The notes beneath the pieces are model-generated. The model was not told the origin of the DNA. It ran no database searches and was given only the letters and a program-made list of their open reading frames with translations. The position numbers and the translations under genes are program-made. A stretch of DNA of 64,000 nucleotides from JAIROC01 sp031553535. Lineage in GTDB: Bacteria > Bacteroidota > Bacteroidia > Bacteroidales > WCHB1-69. Every line of letters starts with the position of its first letter. Positions within the stretch are counted from its first letter, which is position 1. Location: assembly GCA_031553535.1 (NCBI GenBank), contig JAVBLM010000043.1, positions 1 through 64,000 of the forward strand, given 5' to 3'. Positions 35,526-44,276 of this stretch are shown here, piece by piece.

Positions 35526-36424
35526 TTTGCCTTCGTTTGTAAAGTTACACATTCCCTACCCACTTCCAGATGAGATATTCCCCCCAGAATTAATGCCCGG
35601 TTATCCGCAATATGTCCTGCAGGAAAATCAAAACAAACAGGATAATTATATTCTGTCACATGCTCCAAGATAATTTCCTCTGCATTTTTACCATACAAAA
35701 CAGTATTATCATGCATAGATGACATCCCTCCTACGATTAAAGCAGATAAGTTGTCTAATTTTCCTGCACGTTTCAAACACATCATCATCCTATCGATGTG
35801 ATATAAATATTCATCCAGATCTTCTATAAAAAGGATTTTACCATCCGTTTGAATATCGGAAGCCGAACCATTTAAGGAATATAAAACGGAAAGATTACCT
35901 CCGCATAATCTTCCACTCGAATTCCCTATTTTATTCAATGAATGAGAAGGTACTGAATAAGAAGCTTCGCCTGTCTGAAGAATTGAAATCATTGTATTGA
36001 ATGAATACAAGTCCATCTCGCCCCCTTGCACATTAATAGGCATTATCGCATGCAAAGACGGACAATCCATGACATTATTAACGTATGCATGGAAAACAGT
36101 CATATCACTGTATCCGCATATCCATTTAGGAGATTTTTTGAATTTAGAGAAATCAAGTTTATCTATAATACGGACACTTCCATAACCGCCCCTTGCAAAC
36201 CAGATAACTTTTACGTTATCATCATCCAATGCTTTTTGAAAATCGGAAGCCCGTTGCATATCTGTTCCTGAGAACTGATGATATTGACCAAATAAATTCT
36301 CCCCGAATTCAACATGGTAACCCTCTTGCTGCAAAAAGTCAACACTATAAGCTAATTCTTCCATCGCAATTTTACGTGCCGGAGCAATTATTCTAATTGT
36401 ATCGCCTTTTTGCAATAATTCCAT
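35522..36424 (-). CDS. LD-carboxypeptidase (peptidase S66, LdcA-like)
   Basis: 300 residues. The family removes the terminal D-Ala from tetrapeptide stems of muropeptides during peptidoglycan recycling. GGYGSVRIIDKLDF and the nucleophile Ser106 in GYSDMT are clear; the Glu of LFIEDLDEYLYHIDR and the His of AGHIADNRAL complete the Ser-His-Glu triad. No signal peptide is present, which fits cytoplasmic recycling. It lies 88 bp downstream of metG and overlaps the following membrane protein gene. Confidence 0.92.
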   Translation of the reverse strand: MELLQKGDTIRIIAPARKIAMEELAYSVDFLQQEGYHVEFGENLFGQYHQFSGTDMQRASDFQKALDDDNVKVIWFARGGYGSVRIIDKLDFSKFKKSPKWICGYSDMTVFHAYVNNVMDCPSLHAIMPINVQGGEMDLYSFNTMISILQTGEASYSVPSHSLNKIGNSSGRLCGGNLSVLYSLNGSASDIQTDGKILFIEDLDEYLYHIDRMMMCLKRAGKLDNLSALIVGGMSSMHDNTVLYGKNAEEIILEHVTEYNYPVCFDFPAGHIADNRALILGGISHLEVGRECVTLQTKAK

Positions 36425-36512
36425 TGAATGTTTATTTGGTTCGTTGTGAAAGAGCGTTATTGTCAGGCAAGAAGCAATAAAGCTCTTTATTTATTGTACT
36501 ATTCACTATTAA

Positions 36513-38579
36513 CTACTTGACCATTCCCCCATTGATAATATCCTTATCCGGACTTACAATTCCCAATTCACCATTACTATTTTCCGCCATTAATATCATA
36601 CCTTGGGAAGGTACTCCTTTGATTTCCTTTGGTTGTAAGTTTACCAGCATCAAAACTTTCTTTCCAAGCAAACTTTCAGGTTCATAATATTCTGCAATTC
36701 CACTGATAATTGTGCGGGTATCAATACCGGTATCTACTTTCAGTTTCAATAACTTTTTAGTTTTTGCTACTTTTTCAGCTTCCAATACCTGGCAAACTCT
36801 CAAATCCATTTTTATAAAATCCTCATAAGAAATTAATTCTTTCTGGGGCTCAACCGGTATACCCATATTGTTTTGAGCGTTCTCCTCCTTACTTCTCTGT
36901 AGTTTTAACAATTGCTTTTCAATTTGTTCCTCCTCTATTTTCTCAAACAAAAATTCCGGTTGATTCACCATATGACCCTCTTTTAGCAGATCAGCATTAC
37001 CGGCTTGTGACCATTTTGTCAATTTTATATTCAGCATTGCCTGTAATTTTTGTGCTGTAAAAGGAAGAAAGGGTTCACATAAAATTGCAAGATTCGCAGC
37101 TATCTGTAAGGCAAGATTCATAACTGTCTGTACATGCTTCGGATCATTTTTTATCTCTTTCCATGGTTCATTGTCCGTCAAATACTTATTGCCTAAACGG
37201 GCTAAATTCATTAATTCGTTCAATCCTTCCCTGAAATGGTATTTTTCAATACTACGGCCTATTAACTCCGGATATTTTCCTATTTGTTCAATAACAAATG
37301 TGTCCGATTCATTTAAGTCTATTCTTGCAGGAACATTTCCATTATAGAATTTATGCGTTAAAACAATAGTCCGATTGACAAAATTGCCTAAGATTGCCAA
37401 TAATTCATTATTGTTTTTTGCCTGAAAATCCTTCCATGTAAAATCATTATCCTTTGTTTCCGGAGCATTGCTTGTTAAAACATAGCGTAAAACATCTTCC
37501 TTAGCCGGAAAATCTTCCATGTATTCATGCAGCCAAACCGCCCAATTACGGGAAGTAGATATTTTATCATTCTCCAGATTCATGAACTCATTAGCAGGAA
37601 CATTATCCGGCAAAATATAAGTTCCCTCTGCTTTCAACATCACAGGAAAGATAATACAATGAAAAACGATGTTGTCTTTTCCAATAAAATGCACTAATTT
37701 ACTGTCGTGACTTTTCCAATATGGTTCCCAATCTTTTTGTTGTTGTTTTGCCCAAACTTTCGTTGCTGAAATATAACCTATAGGTGCATCAAACCATACA
37801 TATAGTACTTTCCCGTCGGTATTGGGAATTGGCAGTTTCACTCCCCAATCCAAATCACGTGTGACGGCACGAGGTTGTAATCCCATATCTATCCATGACT
37901 TACATTGTCCATAAACAGTGGAACGCCAGTCGCTTTTATGTTCTTTTAAAATCCATTCTCTCAAAAAATCTTCGTATTGATCCAATGGCAAATACCAATG
38001 AGTTGTCTCCTTTAAGACAGGTTTACTACCACTTAATGCTGATTTGGGATTAATAAGTTCTGTCGGACTTAAACTGGTTCCACACGATTCGCATTGGTCC
38101 CCATAAGCACGTTCATTCGCACAATGCGGACATGTTCCTGTTATATACCGGTCTGCCAGAAATTGCTTTGCTTCCTCATCATAATACTGTTGAGTCGTCT
38201 TCTCTATAAACTTATTATCGTTATATAGATTAAGAAAAAAATCCGATGCTGTTTTGTGATGTACAGGATCGGAAGTTCTGGAATAAATATCAAAGCTGAT
38301 TCCAAAATCTTCAAACGATTTTTTGATAATAGTATGATATCTATCTACCACATCTTGAGGTGTAATACCTTCATTACGCGCCTTGATAGTTATGGGCACA
38401 CCATGTTCGTCCGATCCCCCAATAAAAATCACATCCTCTTCCGACAAACGTAAATACCGCACATATATATCTGCGGGAATATAAACTCCGGCTAAATGCC
38501 CGATATGAATAGGTCCGTTTGCATAAGGTAATGCGGATGTAACAGTGTGTCTTTTATATTTATTCTCCGTATATAACAT
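36513..38579 (-). CDS. metG: Methionyl-tRNA synthetase with C-terminal tRNA-binding domain
   Basis: 688 residues. Class I signature HIGH at 25-28; the KMSKS equivalent is KISTSRN. A zinc knuckle CPHCANERAYGDQCESCG is in the connective-peptide region, and the C-terminal EMAP/OB-fold domain (about 580-688, YEDFIKMDLRVCQVLEAEKV) aids dimerisation and tRNA binding. Length is usual for Bacteroidota MetG. It lies 38 bp downstream of the yitT-like gene. Confidence 0.96.
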   Translation of the reverse strand: MLYTENKYKRHTVTSALPYANGPIHIGHLAGVYIPADIYVRYLRLSEEDVIFIGGSDEHGVPITIKARNEGITPQDVVDRYHTIIKKSFEDFGISFDIYSRTSDPVHHKTASDFFLNLYNDNKFIEKTTQQYYDEEAKQFLADRYITGTCPHCANERAYGDQCESCGTSLSPTELINPKSALSGSKPVLKETTHWYLPLDQYEDFLREWILKEHKSDWRSTVYGQCKSWIDMGLQPRAVTRDLDWGVKLPIPNTDGKVLYVWFDAPIGYISATKVWAKQQQKDWEPYWKSHDSKLVHFIGKDNIVFHCIIFPVMLKAEGTYILPDNVPANEFMNLENDKISTSRNWAVWLHEYMEDFPAKEDVLRYVLTSNAPETKDNDFTWKDFQAKNNNELLAILGNFVNRTIVLTHKFYNGNVPARIDLNESDTFVIEQIGKYPELIGRSIEKYHFREGLNELMNLARLGNKYLTDNEPWKEIKNDPKHVQTVMNLALQIAANLAILCEPFLPFTAQKLQAMLNIKLTKWSQAGNADLLKEGHMVNQPEFLFEKIEEEQIEKQLLKLQRSKEENAQNNMGIPVEPQKELISYEDFIKMDLRVCQVLEAEKVAKTKKLLKLKVDTGIDTRTIISGIAEYYEPESLLGKKVLMLVNLQPKEIKGVPSQGMILMAENSNGELGIVSPDKDIINGGMVK

Positions 38580-38617
38580 TATATTTCGTTGTTTTTATTT
38601 TACAAATCCATATTATA

Positions 38618-39514
38618 CTATGAATCAACTTTTTCCTTCAATGAACGAAAACCTTCTCCGAGCGTTTCCCTTGAATCTACAACAGTCATAAAAGCTTTGG
38701 GATCTATCTCATGAACATATCGTTGCAATAAGATAAGTTCCCTCCTGTCGACAATTGTATATATGATCTTCTTTTCTGCACCATTATACATTCCTTCGCC
38801 CCGAAGATAAGTCCCCCCTCTATTCATTTCATTAATAATTTTATCTCTAATCTGTTCATAATGCTCCGAAATAATATAGACGGCCTTCTCGGATCCGACA
38901 CCTTCTATCATCATATCAATTATTTTACCTGTAAGAAAAATAGTCACCCAGGAGTACAAAGGTATACGCCAATCTTTAAATGCTATTAATCCGACAAAAA
39001 CGACAACCGTGTCAACATAAATAATTAATCTTCCTACCGGAACTTTATAATATTTGTTAATTATCATGGCGATAATATCGGTTCCTCCTGATGTAGCACG
39101 CGCCTTGAAGACCAATCCTAATCCGATCCCGATCAATACCCCTCCAAAGACAGAAGCCAGAAAGTAATCATCTGTAACAAGAGGTTCGTATCCATATAAC
39201 TTTTCAAGTAATGTTGTAAACCCTGCCAGTGAAAAAATCCCAACCAATGTTTTGGCTCCAAACCTCGGCCCCAATATCCATGTTCCGATTAAGAAAAGAG
39301 GAATATCCAAGCATAATGCAAATATCCCTATAGGTAACGCTCCTGTCAAATAATGCAATGTAATAGCAATACCATAAACTCCACCCGGCGCCAGTTTAAA
39401 TGGTGATATAAAAATAACAAATCCTGCAGCCATTATAAAGCTACCAATAAGTATCAATAAATACTCATAGATTGTTTTCTTCCAATTTATCTCTTTTAAA
39501 GATATCCCCTTCAT
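38618..39514 (-). CDS. YitT family membrane protein with DUF2179 domain
   Basis: 298 residues. Five or six transmembrane helices (DUF161/YitT_membrane, about 15-210) include AAGFVIFISPFKLAPGGVYGIA, RATSGGTDIIAMI and the glycine-rich patterns of the family. A soluble C-terminal DUF2179 domain (about 222-290, ADVISEHYEQ-like YIISEHYEQIRDKI) follows. The substrate is unknown; some relatives have been linked to metabolite transport. It has its own promoter and precedes metG. Confidence 0.9.
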   Translation of the reverse strand: MKGISLKEINWKKTIYEYLLILIGSFIMAAGFVIFISPFKLAPGGVYGIAITLHYLTGALPIGIFALCLDIPLFLIGTWILGPRFGAKTLVGIFSLAGFTTLLEKLYGYEPLVTDDYFLASVFGGVLIGIGLGLVFKARATSGGTDIIAMIINKYYKVPVGRLIIYVDTVVVFVGLIAFKDWRIPLYSWVTIFLTGKIIDMMIEGVGSEKAVYIISEHYEQIRDKIINEMNRGGTYLRGEGMYNGAEKKIIYTIVDRRELILLQRYVHEIDPKAFMTVVDSRETLGEGFRSLKEKVDS

Positions 39515-39562
39515 TGCTAAAATAATGTTTTACAATACATTCCAACACGGAAAAATACCTTA

Positions 39563-39570
39563 CAAAGGTA
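39563..39570 (-). promoter_or_regulatory. -7 box TACCTTTG for the yitT-like/metG run
   Basis: CAAAGGTA on the plus strand reads TACCTTTG on the minus strand, 48 nt before the yitT-like start. Confidence 0.65.
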
Positions 39571-39775
39571 TAAGATTTTTCGACACAAAACATTCTTTGT
39601 CTTTTATTTTTCTACTTATTAGGACTTAAAAACCATATGGATGATATTATTTCATTCGTTAAAACCCAATCAAATTGTTTCCCCGGATTCCTTAGTTGAA
39701 GAAAAGGAGCTGCAATTCTTTAATAACAGATTTTGGAAAGGACAAAAGCCATCCCACATCGCTGTATGGACATTT

Positions 39776-40046
39776 CCGAAGTTCCGGAAAAATGCTTATA
39801 CTACTGCTTAAAGGTTCCCGGATTTCCGGAAAGGTATTTTCATTCTTGTTTAAGGGTTCCCGGATTTCCGGAAATGTATTTTCATTCTCGTTTAAGGGCT
39901 CCCGGACTTCCGGAAAGATGTTTTTACTCATGTTTAAGGGTTCCCGAATTTCCGGAAAGGTATTTTTACTCATGTTTAAGAGTTTCCGAATTTCCGGAAA
40001 GATATTTTCATTCTCGTTCAAGGGCTTCCGGACTTCCGGAAATGGT
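39776..40046. repeat. 42-bp tandem repeat array 3 (seven units)
   Basis: TTCCGG recurs at 39,782, 39,824, 39,866, 39,908, 39,950, 39,992 and 40,034, exactly 42 bp apart. Each unit has the palindrome CCGGATTTCCGG (or a near variant) followed by a TTTT(C/A)(C/A)TTC(T/A)(C/T)G linker. It is the most regular array in the window and lies between two divergent genes. Open frames in both directions are artefacts of the repeat period. Confidence 0.95.
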
Positions 40047-40233
40047 TATAGGGTTTTAAAGAAAAAAACAATTGTTAATGATTAGTAATAAATATTTTTT
40101 TTGAATGATCAACTTCTGTTCGGGAGTTCTAATATTTCGTTTTCCTTTCTACTTGCTGCGTGTGACTTTCCATATGTTGCGTTTTTTTACTTTCGACAAT
40201 CTCATTATAAAGCACTGATATATTTTCAAAAAT
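40047..40233. other. AT-rich spacer after array 3, nothing recognised
   Basis: Together with 39,571-39,775 this is gene-free DNA on either side of array 3. I see no tRNA, terminator or complete mobile element. Confidence 0.45.
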
Positions 40234-40308
40234 ATAATTAACCGAAAAGTTGTAAAAAAAAGGATAATTTATTTTCATGGAATCTAAAAAAAATATATAA
40301 CTTTGCAT
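40234..40308 (+). repeat. Duplicated promoter region, copy 1
   Basis: About 75 bp from ATAATTAACCGAAAAG to TTTGCAT, almost identical to 41,780-41,853; I find one T/C change and one A-run indel. It contains the TAACTTTG box at 40,298. The copies flank the LRR lipoprotein gene as direct repeats. Confidence 0.95.
40298..40305 (+). promoter_or_regulatory. -7 box TAACTTTG, LRR lipoprotein promoter
   Basis: TAACTTTG followed by CAT lies 64 nt before the lipoprotein ATG. It is a duplicate of the box at 41,843. Confidence 0.7.
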
Positions 40309-40369
40309 TCAAAGATTTTATTTGAAATAAATATTCATTAAAAAAACAACAATTAAATTGAATTATCTT

Positions 40370-41419
40370 ATGAAAAAAAGAAGATTTTTTAAATTGATGG
40401 TAATAGTACTATTGCTGGTGATAGTATCCACCTCTTGTAAAAAAAATGTATCTAGCGTAACCCTAGACAAAACTACCTTGACTCTTGTAGAGGGAAAATC
40501 AGAAACACTTACAGCAACGGTAGAACCCGACAAAGCTGAAAACAAATCTATAACATGGTCAAGCAACAATCCTGCGGTAGCTACCGTTATAAATGGTATT
40601 GTAAATGCAATATCCGAAGGTACGGCAATTATTACCGCTACTACAGAAGACAACAATAAAACGGCAACCTGTAATGTTACGGTAATTCCACCTTCAATAG
40701 ATCTTGTTACTGAAAAGGAAATGAATTTGTTATTATCAACGGAAGGTGAAGTGAAATTTGAATTTGCAGGTACAGGTACAATAATTATTGATTGGGACTA
40801 TGGAAGGGATATTGATACATTTACACTTTCCTCTAAACCTTTAATTTGTGAACGTGAAAATGCTTATTATATAACAATAACAGGCAAAAATGTTTCTTAC
40901 TTGAACATTGGTGGTGATGGACATGTAATTTATTTGGATGTAAGCGGGAATACCGCACTAACAGAACTCATTTGTAGAGAACGTATTGCTTTAAGGGGTT
41001 TGGACGTAAGTAAAAATATACATCTAAAAAAGCTAGATTGTTATAGAAGTAACTTAACAAATTTAGATGTGAGTAAAAATACTGCCTTAACAGAATTGTA
41101 TTGTGGCAATAATGATTTAACAAGTTTAGACATCAGTAACAATACAAAATTAACACATTTAGTTTGCTGTGATAATAGGTTATCAAGTTTAGACTTAAGT
41201 AAAAACACAAAACTGAAAATATTAAGTTGTGGGGATGATTCTAGGTCTTTAGATTTAATTCCGTTATTAGAATCATTGCATACAAATTCCATAGCAGGGA
41301 AAACAGTATACTATACCAGTTTTATCCCTATTGGAGATGAAATACCTACAAATGATCCCCATTGGGATATTGCAAGAAATAAAGGATGGAATGTTGAGTG
41401 GGGAATATATAATTATTAA
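40370..41419 (+). CDS. Surface lipoprotein with Ig-like (BIG2) and leucine-rich repeat domains
   Basis: 349 residues from ATG 40,370. A lipoprotein signal (lipobox Cys23, IVSTSC) is followed by a bacterial Ig-like group 2 domain (about 30-105; VTLDKTTLTLVEGKSETLTA and ITATTEDNNKTATCNVTV) and then five or so leucine-rich repeats (about 185-300) of the Cys-containing type, for example LYCGNNDLTSLDISNNTKL. Such proteins bind host or polymer surfaces; the ligand is unknown. The gene is flanked by direct copies of a 75-bp promoter region, suggesting an acquired cassette. Confidence 0.87.
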   Translation: MKKRRFFKLMVIVLLLVIVSTSCKKNVSSVTLDKTTLTLVEGKSETLTATVEPDKAENKSITWSSNNPAVATVINGIVNAISEGTAIITATTEDNNKTATCNVTVIPPSIDLVTEKEMNLLLSTEGEVKFEFAGTGTIIIDWDYGRDIDTFTLSSKPLICERENAYYITITGKNVSYLNIGGDGHVIYLDVSGNTALTELICRERIALRGLDVSKNIHLKKLDCYRSNLTNLDVSKNTALTELYCGNNDLTSLDISNNTKLTHLVCCDNRLSSLDLSKNTKLKILSCGDDSRSLDLIPLLESLHTNSIAGKTVYYTSFIPIGDEIPTNDPHWDIARNKGWNVEWGIYNY

Positions 41420-41707
41420 AAAAATAGCCCCCCGTTCGCTTGAGGCTGTGCCAAAAGAGAACGCTGATGTTCAGACAACGGCTCTGCCTGATAAGCCAGA
41501 AAAACAAGTTAATACGTCTTCTGTTCCTGTTGACATTTTTTTCTTTTTGCAAATGTAAACATAATTTGCAGGCAATAGCCTGATTGGATTGTTGCAAAAA
41601 TCAGTTTACCTGTTTTTCGTCTTTTTGATTGTCTTATTCGTGTTTAATTATTTGATAACATTGTTTTGTAAAACCTGATTTATATCCCATTTTGTAACGA
41701 GCCCCAT
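41420..41707. other. Gene-free spacer behind the LRR lipoprotein
   Basis: The first 130 bp have a slightly higher G+C and open frames in several directions, but none has a recognisable product. It may be decayed DNA carried with the lipoprotein gene. No terminator hairpin was found directly after the gene. Confidence 0.4.
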
Positions 41708-41768
41708 TAACGCGATGCGTTAAGCTACTGTAACGAGTATCGTTAAGGAGGCTTCATGCATCGCGTTA
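41708..41768. repeat. Nested inverted repeats next to promoter copy 2
   Basis: TAACGCGATGC (41,708-41,718) and GCATCGCGTTA (41,758-41,768) are a perfect 11-bp pair; inside lie TTAACGCGATGCGTTAA and TAACGAGTATCGTTA. The structure ends 11 bp before promoter copy 2. It could be a transcript-end hairpin or a recombination remnant. Confidence 0.6.
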
Positions 41769-41779
41769 CAGTTTATGGG

Positions 41780-41853
41780 ATAATTAACCGAAAAGTTGTA
41801 AAAAAAGGACAATTTATTTTCATGGAATCTAAAAAAAATATATAACTTTGCAT
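41780..41853 (+). repeat. Duplicated promoter region, copy 2
   Basis: 74 bp nearly identical to 40,234-40,308, with the same TAACTTTG box. This copy drives the conserved downstream gene and is probably the original. Confidence 0.95.
41843..41850 (+). promoter_or_regulatory. -7 box TAACTTTG for the cyclic 2,3-DPG synthetase-like gene
   Basis: TAACTTTG followed by CAT lies 53 nt before the ATG at 41,904. Confidence 0.7.
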
Positions 41854-41903
41854 GAATTTACTCCTAAGTAAATAGTTCTTATAATTTATTTTTAACTAAT
41901 AAA

Positions 41904-43274
41904 ATGAGGAATATAGTAATGAAAAAAAGAAATGTAATCATTATTGGAGCTGCAGGAAGAGACTTTCACAACTTCAACATGTATTTTAGAGACAATCAGG
42001 ATTATAATGTAGTAGCTTTTACCGCTGCCCAAATTCCTGATATTGATGGAAAAAAATATCCTGCCGAATTAGCAGGCAAATTATATCCCAAAGGTATTCC
42101 TATTGTATCGGAAAGTGAACTTGTGGCTTTAATAAAAAAACACAAAGTGGAAGAATGTATATTTTCCTATAGTGATGTACCTTACGATAAATTAATGAAC
42201 CTGGCTGCCATTATCAATGCGGCAGGTGCTGACTTTAAATTATTAGGATTAGATTCAACAATGCTTAAATCCACAAAACCGGTAATTGCAACAGGTGCGG
42301 TTCGTACGGGAGGTGGAAAAAGTGAAGCTTCCAGAAGAATTGTTGATGAATTGAAAGCCTTAGGCCTAAAAGTGATTGCTATCCGTCACCCCATGCCTTA
42401 TGGTGATCTTGTAAAACAGGCTGTTCAACGTTTTGCAACTATTGAAGACCTGAAAAAACATGAATGTACCATTGAAGAAATGGAAGAATACGAACCTCAT
42501 GTTGTACGCGATACCATTATTTATTCAGGGATAGATTATGAAGCGATATTACGCGCAGCAGAAAAAGAAAATCCAGATGTAATTCTTTGGGATGGTGGAA
42601 ATAACGATTTCCCATTTATACGTCCAGACCTTATGATCACAATGGTTGATCCACAAAGAGCAGGACATGAATTATTTTATTACCCGGGTGAAACCACATT
42701 GAGAATAGCAGACGTAGTAGTAGTAAATAAAATAGAAAGCGCTGATTTGGCAGATCTTTTACTTGTAAGAGAAAATGTAGCAAAAGCAAATCCTAATGCA
42801 ATGGTTATTGATGCTGTATCTCCTACATTCGTAGATAAACCCGAGCTTATAAGAGGGAAACGTGTTCTTGTTATTGAAGAAGGGCCTACAGTTACTCACG
42901 GAGAAGTGGAATATAGCTACGGAAGCTTAACAGCTCTAAAATATGGTGCCGCTGAATTAGTTGACCCGAAACCATACGCAGTTGGAAAATTAAAAGAAAC
43001 GTTTGACAAATACCCTGACCTTGGCCCAATATTACCATCCATGGGATATAGCCCACAACAGGTGAAAGATTTGGAGAAAACAATTGAGAAAACGCCATGC
43101 GACCTGGTTCTCATTGCAACACCTATCGATATTAACCGAATTATCAAAATAAAGAAACCAACAGTGAAAATCGGATATGAAATGCAAGAAATTGGATTCC
43201 CGAATTTTGAATATGTTATTAAAGAATTTGCTAAGAAACATAAATTATCTGGCAAAAAATCTTCAAAAAAATAA
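41904..43274 (+). CDS. Cyclic 2,3-diphosphoglycerate synthetase-like P-loop protein
   Basis: 456 residues; an ATG five codons later (41,919) is equally possible. The start VIIIGAAGRDFHNFN and the P-loop-like TGAVRTGGGKSEASRRI (about 130-146), then WDGGNNDFPFIRPDL, match the COG2403 family of predicted GTP/ATP-binding proteins that includes archaeal cyclic 2,3-diphosphoglycerate synthetase. Bacterial members are often so named, but cyclic 2,3-DPG formation in Bacteroidota is not, to my knowledge, demonstrated. It has its own promoter and terminator and precedes pyrB. Confidence 0.8.
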   Translation: MRNIVMKKRNVIIIGAAGRDFHNFNMYFRDNQDYNVVAFTAAQIPDIDGKKYPAELAGKLYPKGIPIVSESELVALIKKHKVEECIFSYSDVPYDKLMNLAAIINAAGADFKLLGLDSTMLKSTKPVIATGAVRTGGGKSEASRRIVDELKALGLKVIAIRHPMPYGDLVKQAVQRFATIEDLKKHECTIEEMEEYEPHVVRDTIIYSGIDYEAILRAAEKENPDVILWDGGNNDFPFIRPDLMITMVDPQRAGHELFYYPGETTLRIADVVVVNKIESADLADLLLVRENVAKANPNAMVIDAVSPTFVDKPELIRGKRVLVIEEGPTVTHGEVEYSYGSLTALKYGAAELVDPKPYAVGKLKETFDKYPDLGPILPSMGYSPQQVKDLEKTIEKTPCDLVLIATPIDINRIIKIKKPTVKIGYEMQEIGFPNFEYVIKEFAKKHKLSGKKSSKK

Positions 43275-43282
43275 CCATTTAG

Positions 43283-43315
43283 TAAAAGCGACTTTTTCAA
43301 GTCGCTTTTATTTTA
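43283..43315 (+). terminator. Terminator of the cyclic 2,3-DPG synthetase-like gene
   Basis: TAAAAGCGACTT (43,283-43,294) and AAGTCGCTTTTA (43,299-43,310) form a perfect 12-bp stem with a TTTC loop, followed by TTTT. Confidence 0.88.
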
Positions 43316-43355
43316 ACCTGTAATAAACGATTTTGAATAAAATGATAAAAACAAG

Positions 43356-44264
43356 ATGAAAAATAAGAACCTCATATCCATTACAGACTTTAATAAAGAG
43401 GAGTATTTAAAAATACTTGATTCTGCTGAAGATTTCGAAAAGCAACCCGTACAGAATATTGCAAATGGAAAAGTAGTGGCAACTCTATTCTTTGAACCTT
43501 CCACCAGAACACGCCTAAGCTTTGAAAGTGCTGCAAACCGTATGGGCGCACAAGTAATCGGCTTTTCCGATGGTTCAAGCTCAAGCACTTCCAAAGGCGA
43601 AAGTTTATCCGATACGATAAAAACCGTATGCTGTTACGCCGACCTTATTGTTATGCGACATCCCTTGGAAGGATCTGCCAGATTAGCGAGCGAGGTAGCA
43701 TCCGTTCCTGTAATAAACGCCGGAGATGGAGCCAATCAGCATCCTACTCAATGTATGCTGGATCTTTATTCCATCCGGAAAACACAAAATACATTAGATG
43801 ATTTAAATATTGCCCTTGTCGGAGATTTAAAATACGGACGAACCGTTCATTCCCTGGTAGAAGCAATGTGTAATTTCAATACTACTTTTCATCTGATATC
43901 TCCACAGAGCCTTAAATTACCCAGTTCCGTCAAGATGCATATCAAAGGGAAAAATCTAAAATATTATCAGTATACAGAAATTCAAGATGCAATCGACAAA
44001 GTAGATATTCTATATATGACCCGTGTACAACGTGAACGTTTTTTGGATATTCAAGATTATGAAAAAGTAAAAAATGCTTATATACTAGACCAGGTAATGC
44101 TTGAAAACAGTAAGCCTAATCTGAAAATATTACATCCCCTTCCCCGTGTAAACGAAATAAACACAAATGTAGATGACACAAAACAAGCTTATTATTTTCA
44201 ACAAGCACAAAACGGAGTTTATGTACGTCAGGCATTAATTGCTGCAATATTAGGATTAAAATAA
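43356..44264 (+). CDS. pyrB: Aspartate carbamoyltransferase, catalytic chain
   Basis: 302 residues. It forms N-carbamoyl-aspartate in pyrimidine synthesis. The carbamoyl-phosphate loop FEPSTRTRLSFE (STRTR 49-53), the HPLE...GDGANQHPTQ block, and HPLPRVNEI near the C-terminus are complete. The regulatory subunit gene follows 12 bp downstream, which implies the allosteric c6r6 holoenzyme. A terminator precedes it, so it has its own promoter, though no exact TAnnTTTG box was found. Confidence 0.96.
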   Translation: MKNKNLISITDFNKEEYLKILDSAEDFEKQPVQNIANGKVVATLFFEPSTRTRLSFESAANRMGAQVIGFSDGSSSSTSKGESLSDTIKTVCCYADLIVMRHPLEGSARLASEVASVPVINAGDGANQHPTQCMLDLYSIRKTQNTLDDLNIALVGDLKYGRTVHSLVEAMCNFNTTFHLISPQSLKLPSSVKMHIKGKNLKYYQYTEIQDAIDKVDILYMTRVQRERFLDIQDYEKVKNAYILDQVMLENSKPNLKILHPLPRVNEINTNVDDTKQAYYFQQAQNGVYVRQALIAAILGLK

Positions 44265-44276
44265 TATAAAAACAAT

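Noticed and set aside
39692..40085. Overlapping open frames on both strands giving 14-residue repeat proteins (FPEIREPLN type)
   Set aside because: All follow from array 3, whose 42-bp period is divisible by three, so any stop-free frame stays open. There are no start signals, and frames exist in several registers and directions at once. A translated repeat peptide is not excluded but not supported.
41346..41597. Possible decayed transposase behind the LRR lipoprotein
   Set aside because: The open frames on either strand show no transposase motif, and no inverted ends bound them.
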